Below, piece after piece: positions 1 through 5,804 of a DNA stretch of 6,519 nt (position 1 is its first letter; each line of letters opens with the position of its first letter). Both the position numbers and the translations under genes were made by a program. The notes beneath the pieces are model-generated. The model searched no databases, had not been told where the DNA came from, and was given only the letters and a program-made list of their open reading frames with translations. The stretch is from an uncultured Porphyromonas sp. (GTDB taxonomy: Bacteria > Bacteroidota > Bacteroidia > Bacteroidales > Porphyromonadaceae): positions 1 through 6,519 of the forward strand of contig CAMXXM010000086.1 of assembly GCA_947253195.1 (NCBI GenBank), written 5' to 3'.

Positions 1-470
1 GTCACGGTGAGCAGATGGCTGTCTTTGGCAGCAGCGTCAAGGTGGCTGGTAAGCCTCTCTCCGAGCTGATCGGCACGGATAAGCTGACCGACGAGCAGTG
101 GGCTGAGCTCCGTCAGCGTGTCGTCAAGGGCGGTGCCAATATCATCAAGCTCCGTGGTCGCTCTTCCTTCCAGAGTCCTGCACAGCTCTCTATCGAGATG
201 ATCGGTGCAGCCATGGGCGGTCCTGCCTTCCGCTGGCCTGTCGGCACCTATGTCTCCAACGATCGCTACGACCACGTCATGATGGCCTGGGAGACTGTCC
301 TCGATCGTAATGGCGCTCACATCAAGCCTATCGAGCATGCCACCGATGAGGAGATGAAGGAGCTCGATGCCTCCTACAAGCACCTCCAGGACCAGATCGA
401 CAATATCATCAAGATGGGTCTCATCCCCGCTGTCGATAAGTGGAGCGAGCTTAACCCCAACATCAAGTAA
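1..470 (+). CDS. mdh: Malate dehydrogenase, C-terminal half (5' truncated by window edge)
   Basis: NAD-dependent malate dehydrogenase interconverts malate and oxaloacetate in the cytoplasm, feeding the reductive branch to fumarate in anaerobic Bacteroidales. The reading frame is open from the left edge. The first full codon (3-5) is His, followed by Gly-Glu-Gln-Met. This is the end of the family's GGHGEQM segment, whose His is the catalytic proton acceptor. The first ATG in the window (15) is therefore internal, not the start. About 155 residues are visible, roughly half of the usual 330 or so. Further landmarks are GANIIKLRGRSSFQSP and MGGPAFRWPVGTYVS, both characteristic of the Bacteroidales enzyme as I recall it. 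The N-terminal NAD-binding Rossmann half lies outside the window. The gene ends in TAA and is followed 20 bp later by a strong terminator. It converges with the ATPase gene, with 82 bp between the two stops. Identification is confident; it rests on recognised motifs rather than a search. Confidence 0.93.
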   Translation, partial: HGEQMAVFGSSVKVAGKPLSELIGTDKLTDEQWAELRQRVVKGGANIIKLRGRSSFQSPAQLSIEMIGAAMGGPAFRWPVGTYVSNDRYDHVMMAWETVLDRNGAHIKPIEHATDEEMKELDASYKHLQDQIDNIIKMGLIPAVDKWSELNPNIK

Positions 471-490
471 TCCACATACCATTACCATAT

Positions 491-529
491 GAGCGGGGGC
501 GTGTCGATGTGACACGCCCCCGCTCTTTT
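491..529 (+). terminator. Intrinsic terminator after mdh
   Basis: A perfect 15-bp stem (491-505 with 511-525), very GC-rich, closes on a 5-nt loop (506-510) and is followed directly by TTTT (526-529). It begins 20 bp after the mdh stop, so it should end mdh transcription. Read from the other strand the stem is preceded by an A-run but not followed by a T-run. It is therefore a weaker stop for the converging ATPase transcript, for which I see no other terminator. Confidence 0.92.
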
Positions 530-552
530 CTCCGCCCTATCCGGCAGATCTA

Positions 553-1680
553 TCAGAATAAGCTCTTCTTCATCCAGAGCGCCATTACAGGGTCGGTCAT
601 ATAGGTCTGCCCTTCAGCCGTCTCTATGAGTTCCTTCTTGATCAGAGCATTCCGAACAGAACTGGCATTGGCAGAGGAGCTGAGCCCATACTTGTCGATC
701 ACCTCTTGGGAGGTAAATGAGCCGTTGACCCCGTCTGTAATCGCCCTGAGGAAGCTTAGCTGATAGCCGGTCAAGTCCTCTGTTTGTTTCTCGAAGAGAG
801 GGCTATTCTGACTGATGAGATCACTCTCTGCTTGCTCAATATCACTTGCTGTGGCTACTGAGCCAGCTCTGCCCCAGACCAACCAAGATAGTTGCTGCAC
901 ATAGGAGGAGTGGTTGTCCACCCTGAGGGCAATCTCTTCAGCAAGCGCAGGAGAGATAGACTTCCCGGTGGAGGCAAAGCGCTCGCATATGTATGTGACC
1001 CAGTCCGACGTCCCGATTTTGCTTAGGTAGATCACCTCACCGAACTTGTAGAAGGGGTAACTCCGACTACCGAAGAGCTCACCCATGAGGTGTCTTTTGC
1101 TCCCAAATAAGCAGTAAGAGACGTGCTTCTGGTGTTGCCACACGCTCCTTAGTTTCTTCTGAAAAGTGAGTGAGTCAGTAAACTCACCCAATTGCTGAAA
1201 TTCATCAATGCAGACAACGATACGGCAGTTATTCTTCTTTGCGATCTTCTCCGGTAGCTCAAGGACATCCTCTATAGCCTCTTCCTTGCCTCTTATGTCG
1301 AGAGAGAGCGATATCTCCGTCGTCGGGTCAGTGCCGAGAGTGAATTTCGGGCTGATGCGGGAAAGAAACTCCTTGGCATTCCTCAGTATCTCCTCCCATC
1401 GTGTAGCGGTCTGCTGAAGTACTGCTGTGGCATAGGCGTTACAAAAGTCACTCTCTGTACGACACGCAAAAATATCGAGGAAGATAACTCTTAGCTCGTG
1501 GCCGGACACCTCCTTGATGGTCTTCTTGACCAAAGACGTCTTTCCCCATCGCCGAGGGGAGATCAGTATGGTATTTATGCCGTGCTTGAAGTTAGATGCC
1601 AAGCGCTGCGTATCCTCTCTTCTATCGGTGAAGTGCTCTCCGGATGTGGCAACACCGAACTTGAATGGCTGTATGTCCAT
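553..1680 (-). CDS. Stand-alone AAA-type ATPase (archaeal ATPase / ATPase_2 family), role unknown
   Basis: A 375-residue P-loop ATPase. Residues 6-26 form the usual family opening (FKFGV, then FTDRRED). The Walker A loop is at 41-50 (SPRRWGKTSL) and Walker B is at 153-162 (RIVVCIDEFQ, with D159 and E160). A sensor-like stretch at 190-200 (CLFGSKRHLMG) is followed by FGSRSYPFYKFGE at 203-215, both typical of this family. The last 75 or so residues look like a winged helix (YQLSFLRAI, SQEVIDKYG, SVRNALIKKELIE), so DNA binding is possible. It lacks the C-terminal nuclease-like DUF234 domain found in some relatives. No transmembrane segment is evident. The ATG at 1680 fits the family's N-terminus. 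No partner gene is adjacent; it stands alone, convergent to mdh and downstream of mutY. Sampled lines are about 48-50% G+C, lower than mdh and mutY, which hints at acquisition by transfer. Such ATPases are common in multiple copies in Bacteroidales and their substrates are mostly unknown; I do not assign a function. Confidence 0.85.
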   Translation of the reverse strand: MDIQPFKFGVATSGEHFTDRREDTQRLASNFKHGINTILISPRRWGKTSLVKKTIKEVSGHELRVIFLDIFACRTESDFCNAYATAVLQQTATRWEEILRNAKEFLSRISPKFTLGTDPTTEISLSLDIRGKEEAIEDVLELPEKIAKKNNCRIVVCIDEFQQLGEFTDSLTFQKKLRSVWQHQKHVSYCLFGSKRHLMGELFGSRSYPFYKFGEVIYLSKIGTSDWVTYICERFASTGKSISPALAEEIALRVDNHSSYVQQLSWLVWGRAGSVATASDIEQAESDLISQNSPLFEKQTEDLTGYQLSFLRAITDGVNGSFTSQEVIDKYGLSSSANASSVRNALIKKELIETAEGQTYMTDPVMALWMKKSLF

Positions 1681-1699
1681 AGTGTAAGGAGCTTAACGA

Positions 1700-1714
1700 T
1701 TGTACTATGTACAA
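1700..1714. promoter_or_regulatory. Palindrome overlapping the ATPase promoter (candidate operator)
   Basis: TTGTAC, a 3-nt spacer (TAT), then GTACAA: a perfect 6-bp inverted repeat. It overlaps the 3' end of the -7 element and the expected transcription start. That placement would suit repression, possibly by the ATPase's own winged-helix region, but this is inference only. Confidence 0.4.
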
Positions 1715-1719
1715 ATTTA
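1712..1719 (-). promoter_or_regulatory. Putative -7 promoter element of the ATPase gene
   Basis: On the minus strand this reads TAAATTTG, an exact match to the Bacteroidota sigma-ABfr -7 consensus TAnnTTTG. It lies 31 bp upstream of the ATPase ATG, giving a leader of about 25 nt. No clear TTTG -33 element sits at the expected 19-21 bp spacing, so strength is uncertain. The sequence before the ATG has no Shine-Dalgarno, as is usual in this phylum. Confidence 0.55.
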
Positions 1720-1734
1720 CCTATTATTTAATTA

Positions 1735-1795
1735 CTAAGAGCGGTCTACTAAGAAGCGTCTTAGTAAGAAGCGACTTAGTAGATCGCCCTTAGTG
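1735..1795. repeat. CTAAG/CTTAG repeat cluster: tandem 15-bp units within a 19-bp inverted repeat
   Basis: Two adjacent 15-bp units (1751-1765 and 1766-1780) differ at one base (AAGAAGCGTCTTAGT and AAGAAGCGACTTAGT). They sit inside a long inverted repeat: 1735-1753 pairs with 1775-1793 at 17 of 19 positions. One of the two mismatches becomes a G-U pair in minus-strand RNA. A smaller perfect hairpin (7-bp arms 1748-1754 and 1759-1765, 4-nt loop) is nested within. The pentamer CTAAG or its complement occurs five times, at 1735, 1749, 1760, 1775 and 1789. The cluster starts 39 bp beyond the mutY stop and ends upstream of the ATPase promoter. It could be a mutY 3' hairpin (no T-run follows, only AT-rich sequence) or a protein-binding array. 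Confidence 0.75.
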
Positions 1796-1831
1796 GGTAG
1801 GTCAAGAGGTAGACTTCTGAGGATTAGTGTA

Positions 1832-2941
1832 CTAGAGAAGACGGTTGCCCCCGGTATAGTGGTCGAGGAAGTGGCGAAGAGGCTTGGGGAAAGCGATCGT
1901 ACCATGGTTCGAGAGGGGTATCTGCTCAGTCCCATCGGGGCAGGTGGGATCGGCATCGCCCGACGTGCTACAGACGTGTACTCTCAGGTGGAGGAGCCGG
2001 TGGCTTAGTCGGTGGTCCTTGAGGGGCAGGGTCTCTATGATCTCCCAGCCGTCCGGAGGAGTGGGCAGGGCGGTCGGCTCTCTCTCCGTGACCACTCCGG
2101 GCAGCTCGTAGAGACCCTTCCAGATCCCGCGCCGGCTGTCTCGCCGGCGGATCGCTATCTGTCCCCGGTGGAGGAGTAGGAAGTACTCTATCCACCGCTC
2201 CCTCACCATGGTCTTGTGTGCCTTGATGGGAAGGAGGTCGACCAGCTCCGTTCCTCTCGACCGGCAGGCGCCTCCGAGGGGGCAGGTGGCGCAGAGGGGG
2301 TTCTTCGGTGTGCAGATGGTCGCTCCGAGATCCATCATAGCCTGATTGTACCGCCCGGGCTGCTCTCTCTCGAGAAACAGCCCTGCCATCTCGCGGTAGT
2401 ATCGTTGACCTGGGGTGGTGTCTATAGGCCTGTCGGTCGCTAAGTAGCGGCTCAGGACGCGGTAGACATTGCCGTCCACGACAGCCAGAGGGTAGTCATA
2501 GGCGATGCTCATGATCGCTGCGGTGGTGTAGGGACCTACGCCCTTGAGTGCTGCCACCTCCCGCTCCTCGCAGGGGAAAACGCCACCATACTCCTCCATG
2601 ATCTGTCGGGCAGCGTGCTGCATATTGTGTGCTCTTGAGTAGTAGCCCAGCCCCTGCCAGAGGAGCATCAGCTCGTCCTCGGGTGCCTCAGCGAGACTCT
2701 TCACATCCGGCAGTCGGTCGATAAACCTAAGGTAGTAGTCCCACCCCTGCATCGTCTGCGTCTGCTGGAGGATGATCTCTGACACCCATATCCGGTAGGG
2801 ATCCCTCGTGCCACGCCACGGGAGCTCCCTGCCGTGCTTGTCGTACCAGCGCAGCAGCCCTATACGGAAGGCACTGAGCTCAGCCGGAGTGATCGACTCC
2901 GGGGTGAGCTCAGTGCCTTTGCTTATAGAAAGGTCAGTCAC
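1832..2941 (-). CDS. mutY: A/G-specific adenine DNA glycosylase MutY
   Basis: Removes adenine mispaired with 8-oxoguanine in base-excision repair, acting on chromosomal DNA. The 369-residue protein has the HhH-GPD glycosylase core: catalytic Glu55 in WVSEIILQQTQ, the helix-hairpin-helix LKGVGPYTTAA at 132-142, and the catalytic Asp156 in VVDGN. The [4Fe-4S] cluster motif C-x6-C-x2-C-x5-C is intact at Cys210, 217, 220 and 226. Residues from about 250 form the NUDIX-like domain that senses 8-oxoG, with a Ser-His pair at 313-314 (LSH where well-studied enzymes have FSH). The start is GTG at 2941, six bases after the prs TGA and in the same frame. No ATG, GTG or TTG occurs before the conserved FRxxLLxWY segment except this one, so the start is forced unless a rare codon is used. 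That leaves an N-terminal extension of about 20 residues, encoded by a 22-bp hairpin. Likely co-transcribed and translationally coupled with prs. Confidence 0.95.
   Translation of the reverse strand: MTDLSISKGTELTPESITPAELSAFRIGLLRWYDKHGRELPWRGTRDPYRIWVSEIILQQTQTMQGWDYYLRFIDRLPDVKSLAEAPEDELMLLWQGLGYYSRAHNMQHAARQIMEEYGGVFPCEEREVAALKGVGPYTTAAIMSIAYDYPLAVVDGNVYRVLSRYLATDRPIDTTPGQRYYREMAGLFLEREQPGRYNQAMMDLGATICTPKNPLCATCPLGGACRSRGTELVDLLPIKAHKTMVRERWIEYFLLLHRGQIAIRRRDSRRGIWKGLYELPGVVTEREPTALPTPPDGWEIIETLPLKDHRLSHRLLHLRVHVCSTSGDADPTCPDGTEQIPLSNHGTIAFPKPLRHFLDHYTGGNRLL
2868..2919. repeat. 22-bp near-perfect hairpin within the 5' coding end of mutY
   Basis: Arms 2868-2890 and 2896-2919 pair through 15 outer bp (2868-2882 with 2905-2919) and 7 inner bp (2884-2890 with 2896-2902). 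A single 1x2 internal loop interrupts them (G2883 against G2903-G2904) and the loop is 5 nt (GATCG). In the minus-strand transcript the stem is flanked by AA and TT like a terminator, but the sequence after it is CCGTATAGGG, so there is no U-tract. It encodes about residues 8-25 of MutY as annotated (around TELTPES and TPAELSA). Its position 22 bp after the mutY start suggests a role in limiting mutY expression relative to prs. Confidence 0.85.
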
Positions 2942-2947
2942 CGCTGA

Positions 2948-3886
2948 TCAGAGACCATAGAGGCTGCTGATCGACTCGTGGGTCTCGACGCGGCGGATAG
3001 CCTCGGCAAACATCGGCGCGATGGAGAGTACCTTCACCTTATCGCACTTCTTGGTGTAGGGGATAGAGTCAGTCACCACCAGCTCCTTGAGAGCGCTCTG
3101 CTCCACACGCTCTGTAGCCGGATCACTCATCACGGCGTGTGAGCACATGGCGCGTACCGAGCGAGCTCCGTGGTCCATCATCAGGTTGGCAGCCTTGGTG
3201 ATGGTGCCGGCGGTATCGACGATATCGTCCACGAGGAGTACATCCTTATCCTCCACGTCACCGATGATGCGCATCTCGGCGACAACGTTGGCCTTGAGGC
3301 GCAGCTTGTTGCAGATGACCATCGGCACACCGAGGGCGTGAGCATAGGTATTGGCGCGCTTCGTACCACCGACGTCGGGAGTGGCGATGACGAGGTTTTT
3401 GAGATCAATATTCTTCCGGATATAGTCGAGGAAGATATTGGAGGCGTAGAGGTGGTCTACGGGGACGTTGAAGAATCCCTGGATCTGGTCCGCATGGAGA
3501 TCCATGGTGATCAGGCGCGAGATGCCTGCAGCCTGCAGGAGGTCAGCGACCAACTTGGCACCGATGGAGACGCGCGGCTTATCCTTGCGGTCTTGTCGAG
3601 CCCAGCCGAAGTAGGGGATCACGGCAGCGATGTAGTGAGCACTGGCGCGCTTGGCAGCATCGACCATAAGGAGCAGCTCCATCAGATTGTCGGCCGGGGC
3701 AAAGGTCGACTGCACGATGTAGGTGTCCTTGCCACGGATTGACTCCTCAAAGCTTCCGGAGAACTCTCCGTCGGCGAAGCGCTCGTACTTGAATTTTCCG
3801 AGGTCGCACTTCAGGCTGGAGCAGATCTGCTCAGCGAGGTTCATGCTCTTCTGTCCGGAGAAGATCCCAAATTCGTTCTTGTCCAT
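2948..3886 (-). CDS. prs: Ribose-phosphate pyrophosphokinase (PRPP synthase)
   Basis: Makes phosphoribosyl pyrophosphate from ribose 5-phosphate and ATP for purine, pyrimidine, His, Trp and NAD synthesis, in the cytoplasm. With the start at ATG 3886 it has 312 residues, the usual class I length. Motifs are ARQDRKDKPRVSIGAKL at 96-112, the signature DLHADQIQGFF at 129-139 with catalytic His131, the flexible-loop Lys194 and Arg196, and the PRPP-binding loop LLVDDIVDTAGT at 217-228. The frame stays open to an ATG at 3976, but those 30 extra residues are Ser/Arg/Asn-rich, match nothing in the family, and would overlap the end of galE by 47 bp. The start at MDKNEFGIFSG is therefore preferred. It lies 43 bp downstream of the galE stop with no visible promoter or terminator between, and six bases upstream of mutY, so a galE-prs-mutY operon is likely. 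No Shine-Dalgarno is seen. Confidence 0.96.
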   Translation of the reverse strand: MDKNEFGIFSGQKSMNLAEQICSSLKCDLGKFKYERFADGEFSGSFEESIRGKDTYIVQSTFAPADNLMELLLMVDAAKRASAHYIAAVIPYFGWARQDRKDKPRVSIGAKLVADLLQAAGISRLITMDLHADQIQGFFNVPVDHLYASNIFLDYIRKNIDLKNLVIATPDVGGTKRANTYAHALGVPMVICNKLRLKANVVAEMRIIGDVEDKDVLLVDDIVDTAGTITKAANLMMDHGARSVRAMCSHAVMSDPATERVEQSALKELVVTDSIPYTKKCDKVKVLSIAPMFAEAIRRVETHESISSLYGL

Positions 3887-3929
3887 TGTACTGTTAGGGG
3901 TGGTATTATTTCGATTAGATAGTTTGCTG

Positions 3930-4964
3930 TTACTTCTGCTCCCTCTTGAGGATCTGCTCCTGCCACTTCCAAGCACTCCGGAGAGAGTCCTCTATCGTGG
4001 ACTCAGCCCGCCAGCCGAGGTAGTCATTTGCCTTCTTGGGATCGGCCCATACGGCGACGATGTCTCCCTCGCGACGCGGTCCGATCTTGTAGGGAACCTT
4101 GACGCCCGTTGCTCGCTCAAAGGCGGTGATCAGCTCCAGCACGCTCTCCCCCTTACCGGTGCCGATATTGTAGTACTCGTAGCTCTCTCCGTCCTTGTGG
4201 AGCATCCTGTCGATCGCAGCGACGTGCGCCTTGGCGAGATCCACGACGTGGATGTAGTCGCGGATGCAGGTGCCATCGGGGGTGGGGTAGTCGTCTCCGA
4301 AGACGGTCAGCTCCTTGCGGATGCCGGCAGCCGCCTGGGTGATGTAGGGGATGAGGTTGGCGGGGACACCCCGGGGCTCCTCACCGATGTGGGCTGAGGG
4401 ATGGGCACCGATGGGATTGAAGTACCTCAGGCTTATTGCCTTGAAGGGTACACCGGAGTGGATCGTGTCACGGAGGATCTCCTCATTGATCTGCTTCGTA
4501 TTGCCGTAGGGCGAGGTGGCGGGCATAAATGGTGCAGACTCGTTCACGGGGAGCTTCTCCGGCTGACCATAGACGGTGCAGGAGGAGGAGAAGACGATCC
4601 CTCTCGTCCCGTACTCCGTCATGAGTGTCAGCTGATTGATGAGCGAGACGATGTTGTTGCGGTAGTAGAGCAGCGGTTTCTCTACCGACTCACCCACCGC
4701 CTTGCTGGCAGCGAAGTGGATCACGCCGGCGATATTCGGATTCTCCTCATAGACTTGTCTCATCGCCTCGAGGTCGTTGCAGTCGGACTTGTAGAACTTC
4801 GGTCTCCGTCCGGTGATCCGCTCGATCCCGTCAAGGACCGACTCGTCAGAGTTGGAGAGGTTGTCGACGATGACCACCTCATACCCAGCTTCCTGGAGCT
4901 CCACGGCGGTGTGGGATCCGATGAATCCCGTACCGCCCGTTACCAGTATTGTCTCTTTACTCAT
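3930..4964 (-). CDS. galE: UDP-glucose 4-epimerase
   Basis: Interconverts UDP-glucose and UDP-galactose, using tightly bound NAD+, for the Leloir pathway and for surface polysaccharide precursors; cytoplasmic. It has 344 residues, typical for the family. The NAD-binding GxxGxxG is at 10-16 (GGTGFIG). The active site is Ser128 in SSSCTVYG, Tyr153 and Lys157 in SPYGNTK, matching Ser124/Tyr149/Lys153 of the E. coli enzyme. The family C-terminal segments RDYIHVVDLAKAH (235-247), YNIGTGKGESVLEL (265-278) and RREGDIVAVWADPKKA (297-312) are present. Val305 aligns with E. coli Tyr299 and human Cys307, the gatekeeper for UDP-N-acetylhexosamines, so dual specificity is possible. The ATG at 4964 gives the expected short MSKETILVTGG start. 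It is probably the first gene of galE-prs-mutY and has a promoter-like site just upstream. Confidence 0.95.
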   Translation of the reverse strand: MSKETILVTGGTGFIGSHTAVELQEAGYEVVIVDNLSNSDESVLDGIERITGRRPKFYKSDCNDLEAMRQVYEENPNIAGVIHFAASKAVGESVEKPLLYYRNNIVSLINQLTLMTEYGTRGIVFSSSCTVYGQPEKLPVNESAPFMPATSPYGNTKQINEEILRDTIHSGVPFKAISLRYFNPIGAHPSAHIGEEPRGVPANLIPYITQAAAGIRKELTVFGDDYPTPDGTCIRDYIHVVDLAKAHVAAIDRMLHKDGESYEYYNIGTGKGESVLELITAFERATGVKVPYKIGPRREGDIVAVWADPKKANDYLGWRAESTIEDSLRSAWKWQEQILKREQK

Positions 4965-4992
4965 TTGCTTTGTATATCTGCGCTGTTCACCA

Positions 4993-5000
4993 CAAAGGTA
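4993..5000 (-). promoter_or_regulatory. Putative -7 promoter element of galE (galE-prs-mutY)
   Basis: On the minus strand this reads TACCTTTG, an exact match to the Bacteroidota -7 consensus TAnnTTTG. It lies 28 bp upstream of the galE ATG, giving a leader of about 20 nt without a Shine-Dalgarno. The -33 region does not contain a clear TTTG. The site lies downstream of the terminator that closes the rsx operon, so galE probably begins its own transcript. Confidence 0.55.
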
Positions 5001-5035
5001 GCCATTATTTCGGTAGAAAGGTTCACGTCACCTTG

Positions 5036-5063
5036 GGAAAATTTCTCAGAGGTGAGAAAATCC
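5036..5063. promoter_or_regulatory. Inverted repeat upstream of the galE promoter
   Basis: Perfect 7-bp arms TTTCTCA (5042-5048) and TGAGAAA (5053-5059) surround a 4-nt loop. An outer GGA/TCC pair (5036-5038 with 5061-5063) extends the stem past a 3x1 internal loop. It lies 36-63 bp upstream of the -7 element, where an activator or repressor site would be plausible. There is no direct evidence of function. Confidence 0.35.
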
Positions 5064-5117
5064 ATCTTTCGCTAAATTAAGCTCTACTTTTAACTCGCCA
5101 TGAAAACTTTTCTCCCC

Positions 5118-5169
5118 AAAAAAGTGCCGGGGCTCGCTCTCGATCAGAGAGAAAGCTCCGGCACTTTTT
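5118..5169 (-). terminator. Intrinsic terminator after rsxA (bidirectional-looking)
   Basis: Long hairpin: 5119-5130 pairs with 5158-5169 over 12 bp (AAAAAGTGCCGG and complement). It continues with a G-T wobble, 3 more bp (5132-5134 with 5154-5156), two mismatches, and a 5-bp tip (5137-5141 with 5147-5151) around loop GATCA. Read on the minus strand it ends in a run of six T (5118-5123), so it terminates the rsxG-E-A transcript before galE. The T-run on the plus strand makes it look bidirectional, although no plus-strand gene needs it. Confidence 0.9.
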
Positions 5170-5197
5170 ATGAAGAAGAAGGTCTATGACCTTGTCC

Positions 5198-5770
5198 TTA
5201 TACCACTCCGGTGAAGCCCATGAAGGCGAGCGACAGCATACCGGCAACGAGAAGCGCTGCCGGGATACCCTGCATCGCCTTGGGGAGCGCGGTCTTGGCG
5301 AGCTGCTCGCGGATCGTCGCAAAGAGCGAGATCGCGATCGTGTAGCCGATACCGGTCGAGAAGGCGTACATCATCGCCTGAGAGAGGTTGTAGTCCTTTT
5401 GGATCACGAGGATGGCGACACCGAGGATGACGCAATTGGTGGTGATCAGTGGGAGATAGATCCCGAGCGCCTGGAAGAGTGCCGGGGAGACCTTCTTGAG
5501 TACTGACTCAAGCATCTGCACAAGCGCGGCAATGACGAGGATGAAGACGACATTCTGCAGGTAGCCGAGGTTATTCGGGTCGAGGATACCCTTCTGGAGA
5601 CCGAAGGTGACCAGCACGGCGAGGACCATCACAAAGGTGACGGCAGCACCCATACCGAGGGCAGTATCGAGCTTCTTCGACACGCCGAGGAAAGGGCAGA
5701 TACCGAGGAACTGGGCAAAGACAATATTATTGACAAATATTGCGCCGATAAGTATGACTAAATACTCCAT
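5198..5770 (-). CDS. rsxA: Rnf electron-transport complex membrane subunit A
   Basis: Membrane subunit (RnfA/RsxA) of the Rnf complex, which couples electron transfer between reduced ferredoxin and NAD+ to Na+ or H+ transport. It is 190 residues long, the usual size, and almost entirely hydrophobic. About six membrane segments can be seen, near 2-26, 37-59, 70-90, 100-121, 133-153 and 168-188. Family signatures are NNIVFAQFLGICPFLGVS at 14-31 and LPLITTNCVILG at 106-117. Cys25 and Cys113 in these match the cysteines that, with the pair in RnfE, hold an iron-sulfur cluster inside the membrane in known Rnf/Nqr structures. It follows rsxE by 34 bp and is the last gene of the operon, with a terminator 29 bp after its stop. 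RnfA and NqrE are homologous; the Rnf call rests on neighbour order and sequence and is preferred over Nqr with moderate confidence. Confidence 0.92.
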   Translation of the reverse strand: MEYLVILIGAIFVNNIVFAQFLGICPFLGVSKKLDTALGMGAAVTFVMVLAVLVTFGLQKGILDPNNLGYLQNVVFILVIAALVQMLESVLKKVSPALFQALGIYLPLITTNCVILGVAILVIQKDYNLSQAMMYAFSTGIGYTIAISLFATIREQLAKTALPKAMQGIPAALLVAGMLSLAFMGFTGVV

Positions 5771-5804
5771 ATCTTACTCTATATGACTTACTCGATGATG
5801 AGAC

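Noticed and set aside
15..470. Complete 151-aa gene starting at ATG 15
   Set aside because: The frame continues upstream with His-Gly-Glu-Gln, part of the malate dehydrogenase active-site motif; it is the end of a larger gene.
1735..1795. CRISPR array
   Set aside because: Repeat units of 15 bp are directly adjacent without spacers, and there are no cas genes.
1735..1956. Short minus-strand frame over the repeat cluster and mutY end
   Set aside because: It runs out of frame through the end of mutY and the repeat DNA; no motif or start signal supports it.
2868..2919. Classical intrinsic terminator between prs and mutY
   Set aside because: No T-run follows the stem in the direction of transcription, and the stem lies inside the only workable mutY reading frame. 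Kept as a hairpin of unknown role.
3170..3742. 190-aa plus-strand open frame opposite prs
   Set aside because: Antisense shadow of a clearly conserved gene in G+C-rich DNA; composition rich in Asp, Val, Gly with no recognisable motif and no promoter.
3723..5075. Two 224-aa plus-strand open frames opposite galE (3723-4397 and 4401-5075)
   Set aside because: Both lie antisense to galE and the prs start and mirror their codon pattern; no family resemblance, so not real genes.
5077..5435. Minus-strand open frames of 81 and 83 aa (5077-5322 and 5184-5435)
   Set aside because: They overlap rsxA in other frames, and the first also covers the terminator; Arg/Ser/Pro-rich shadow composition.
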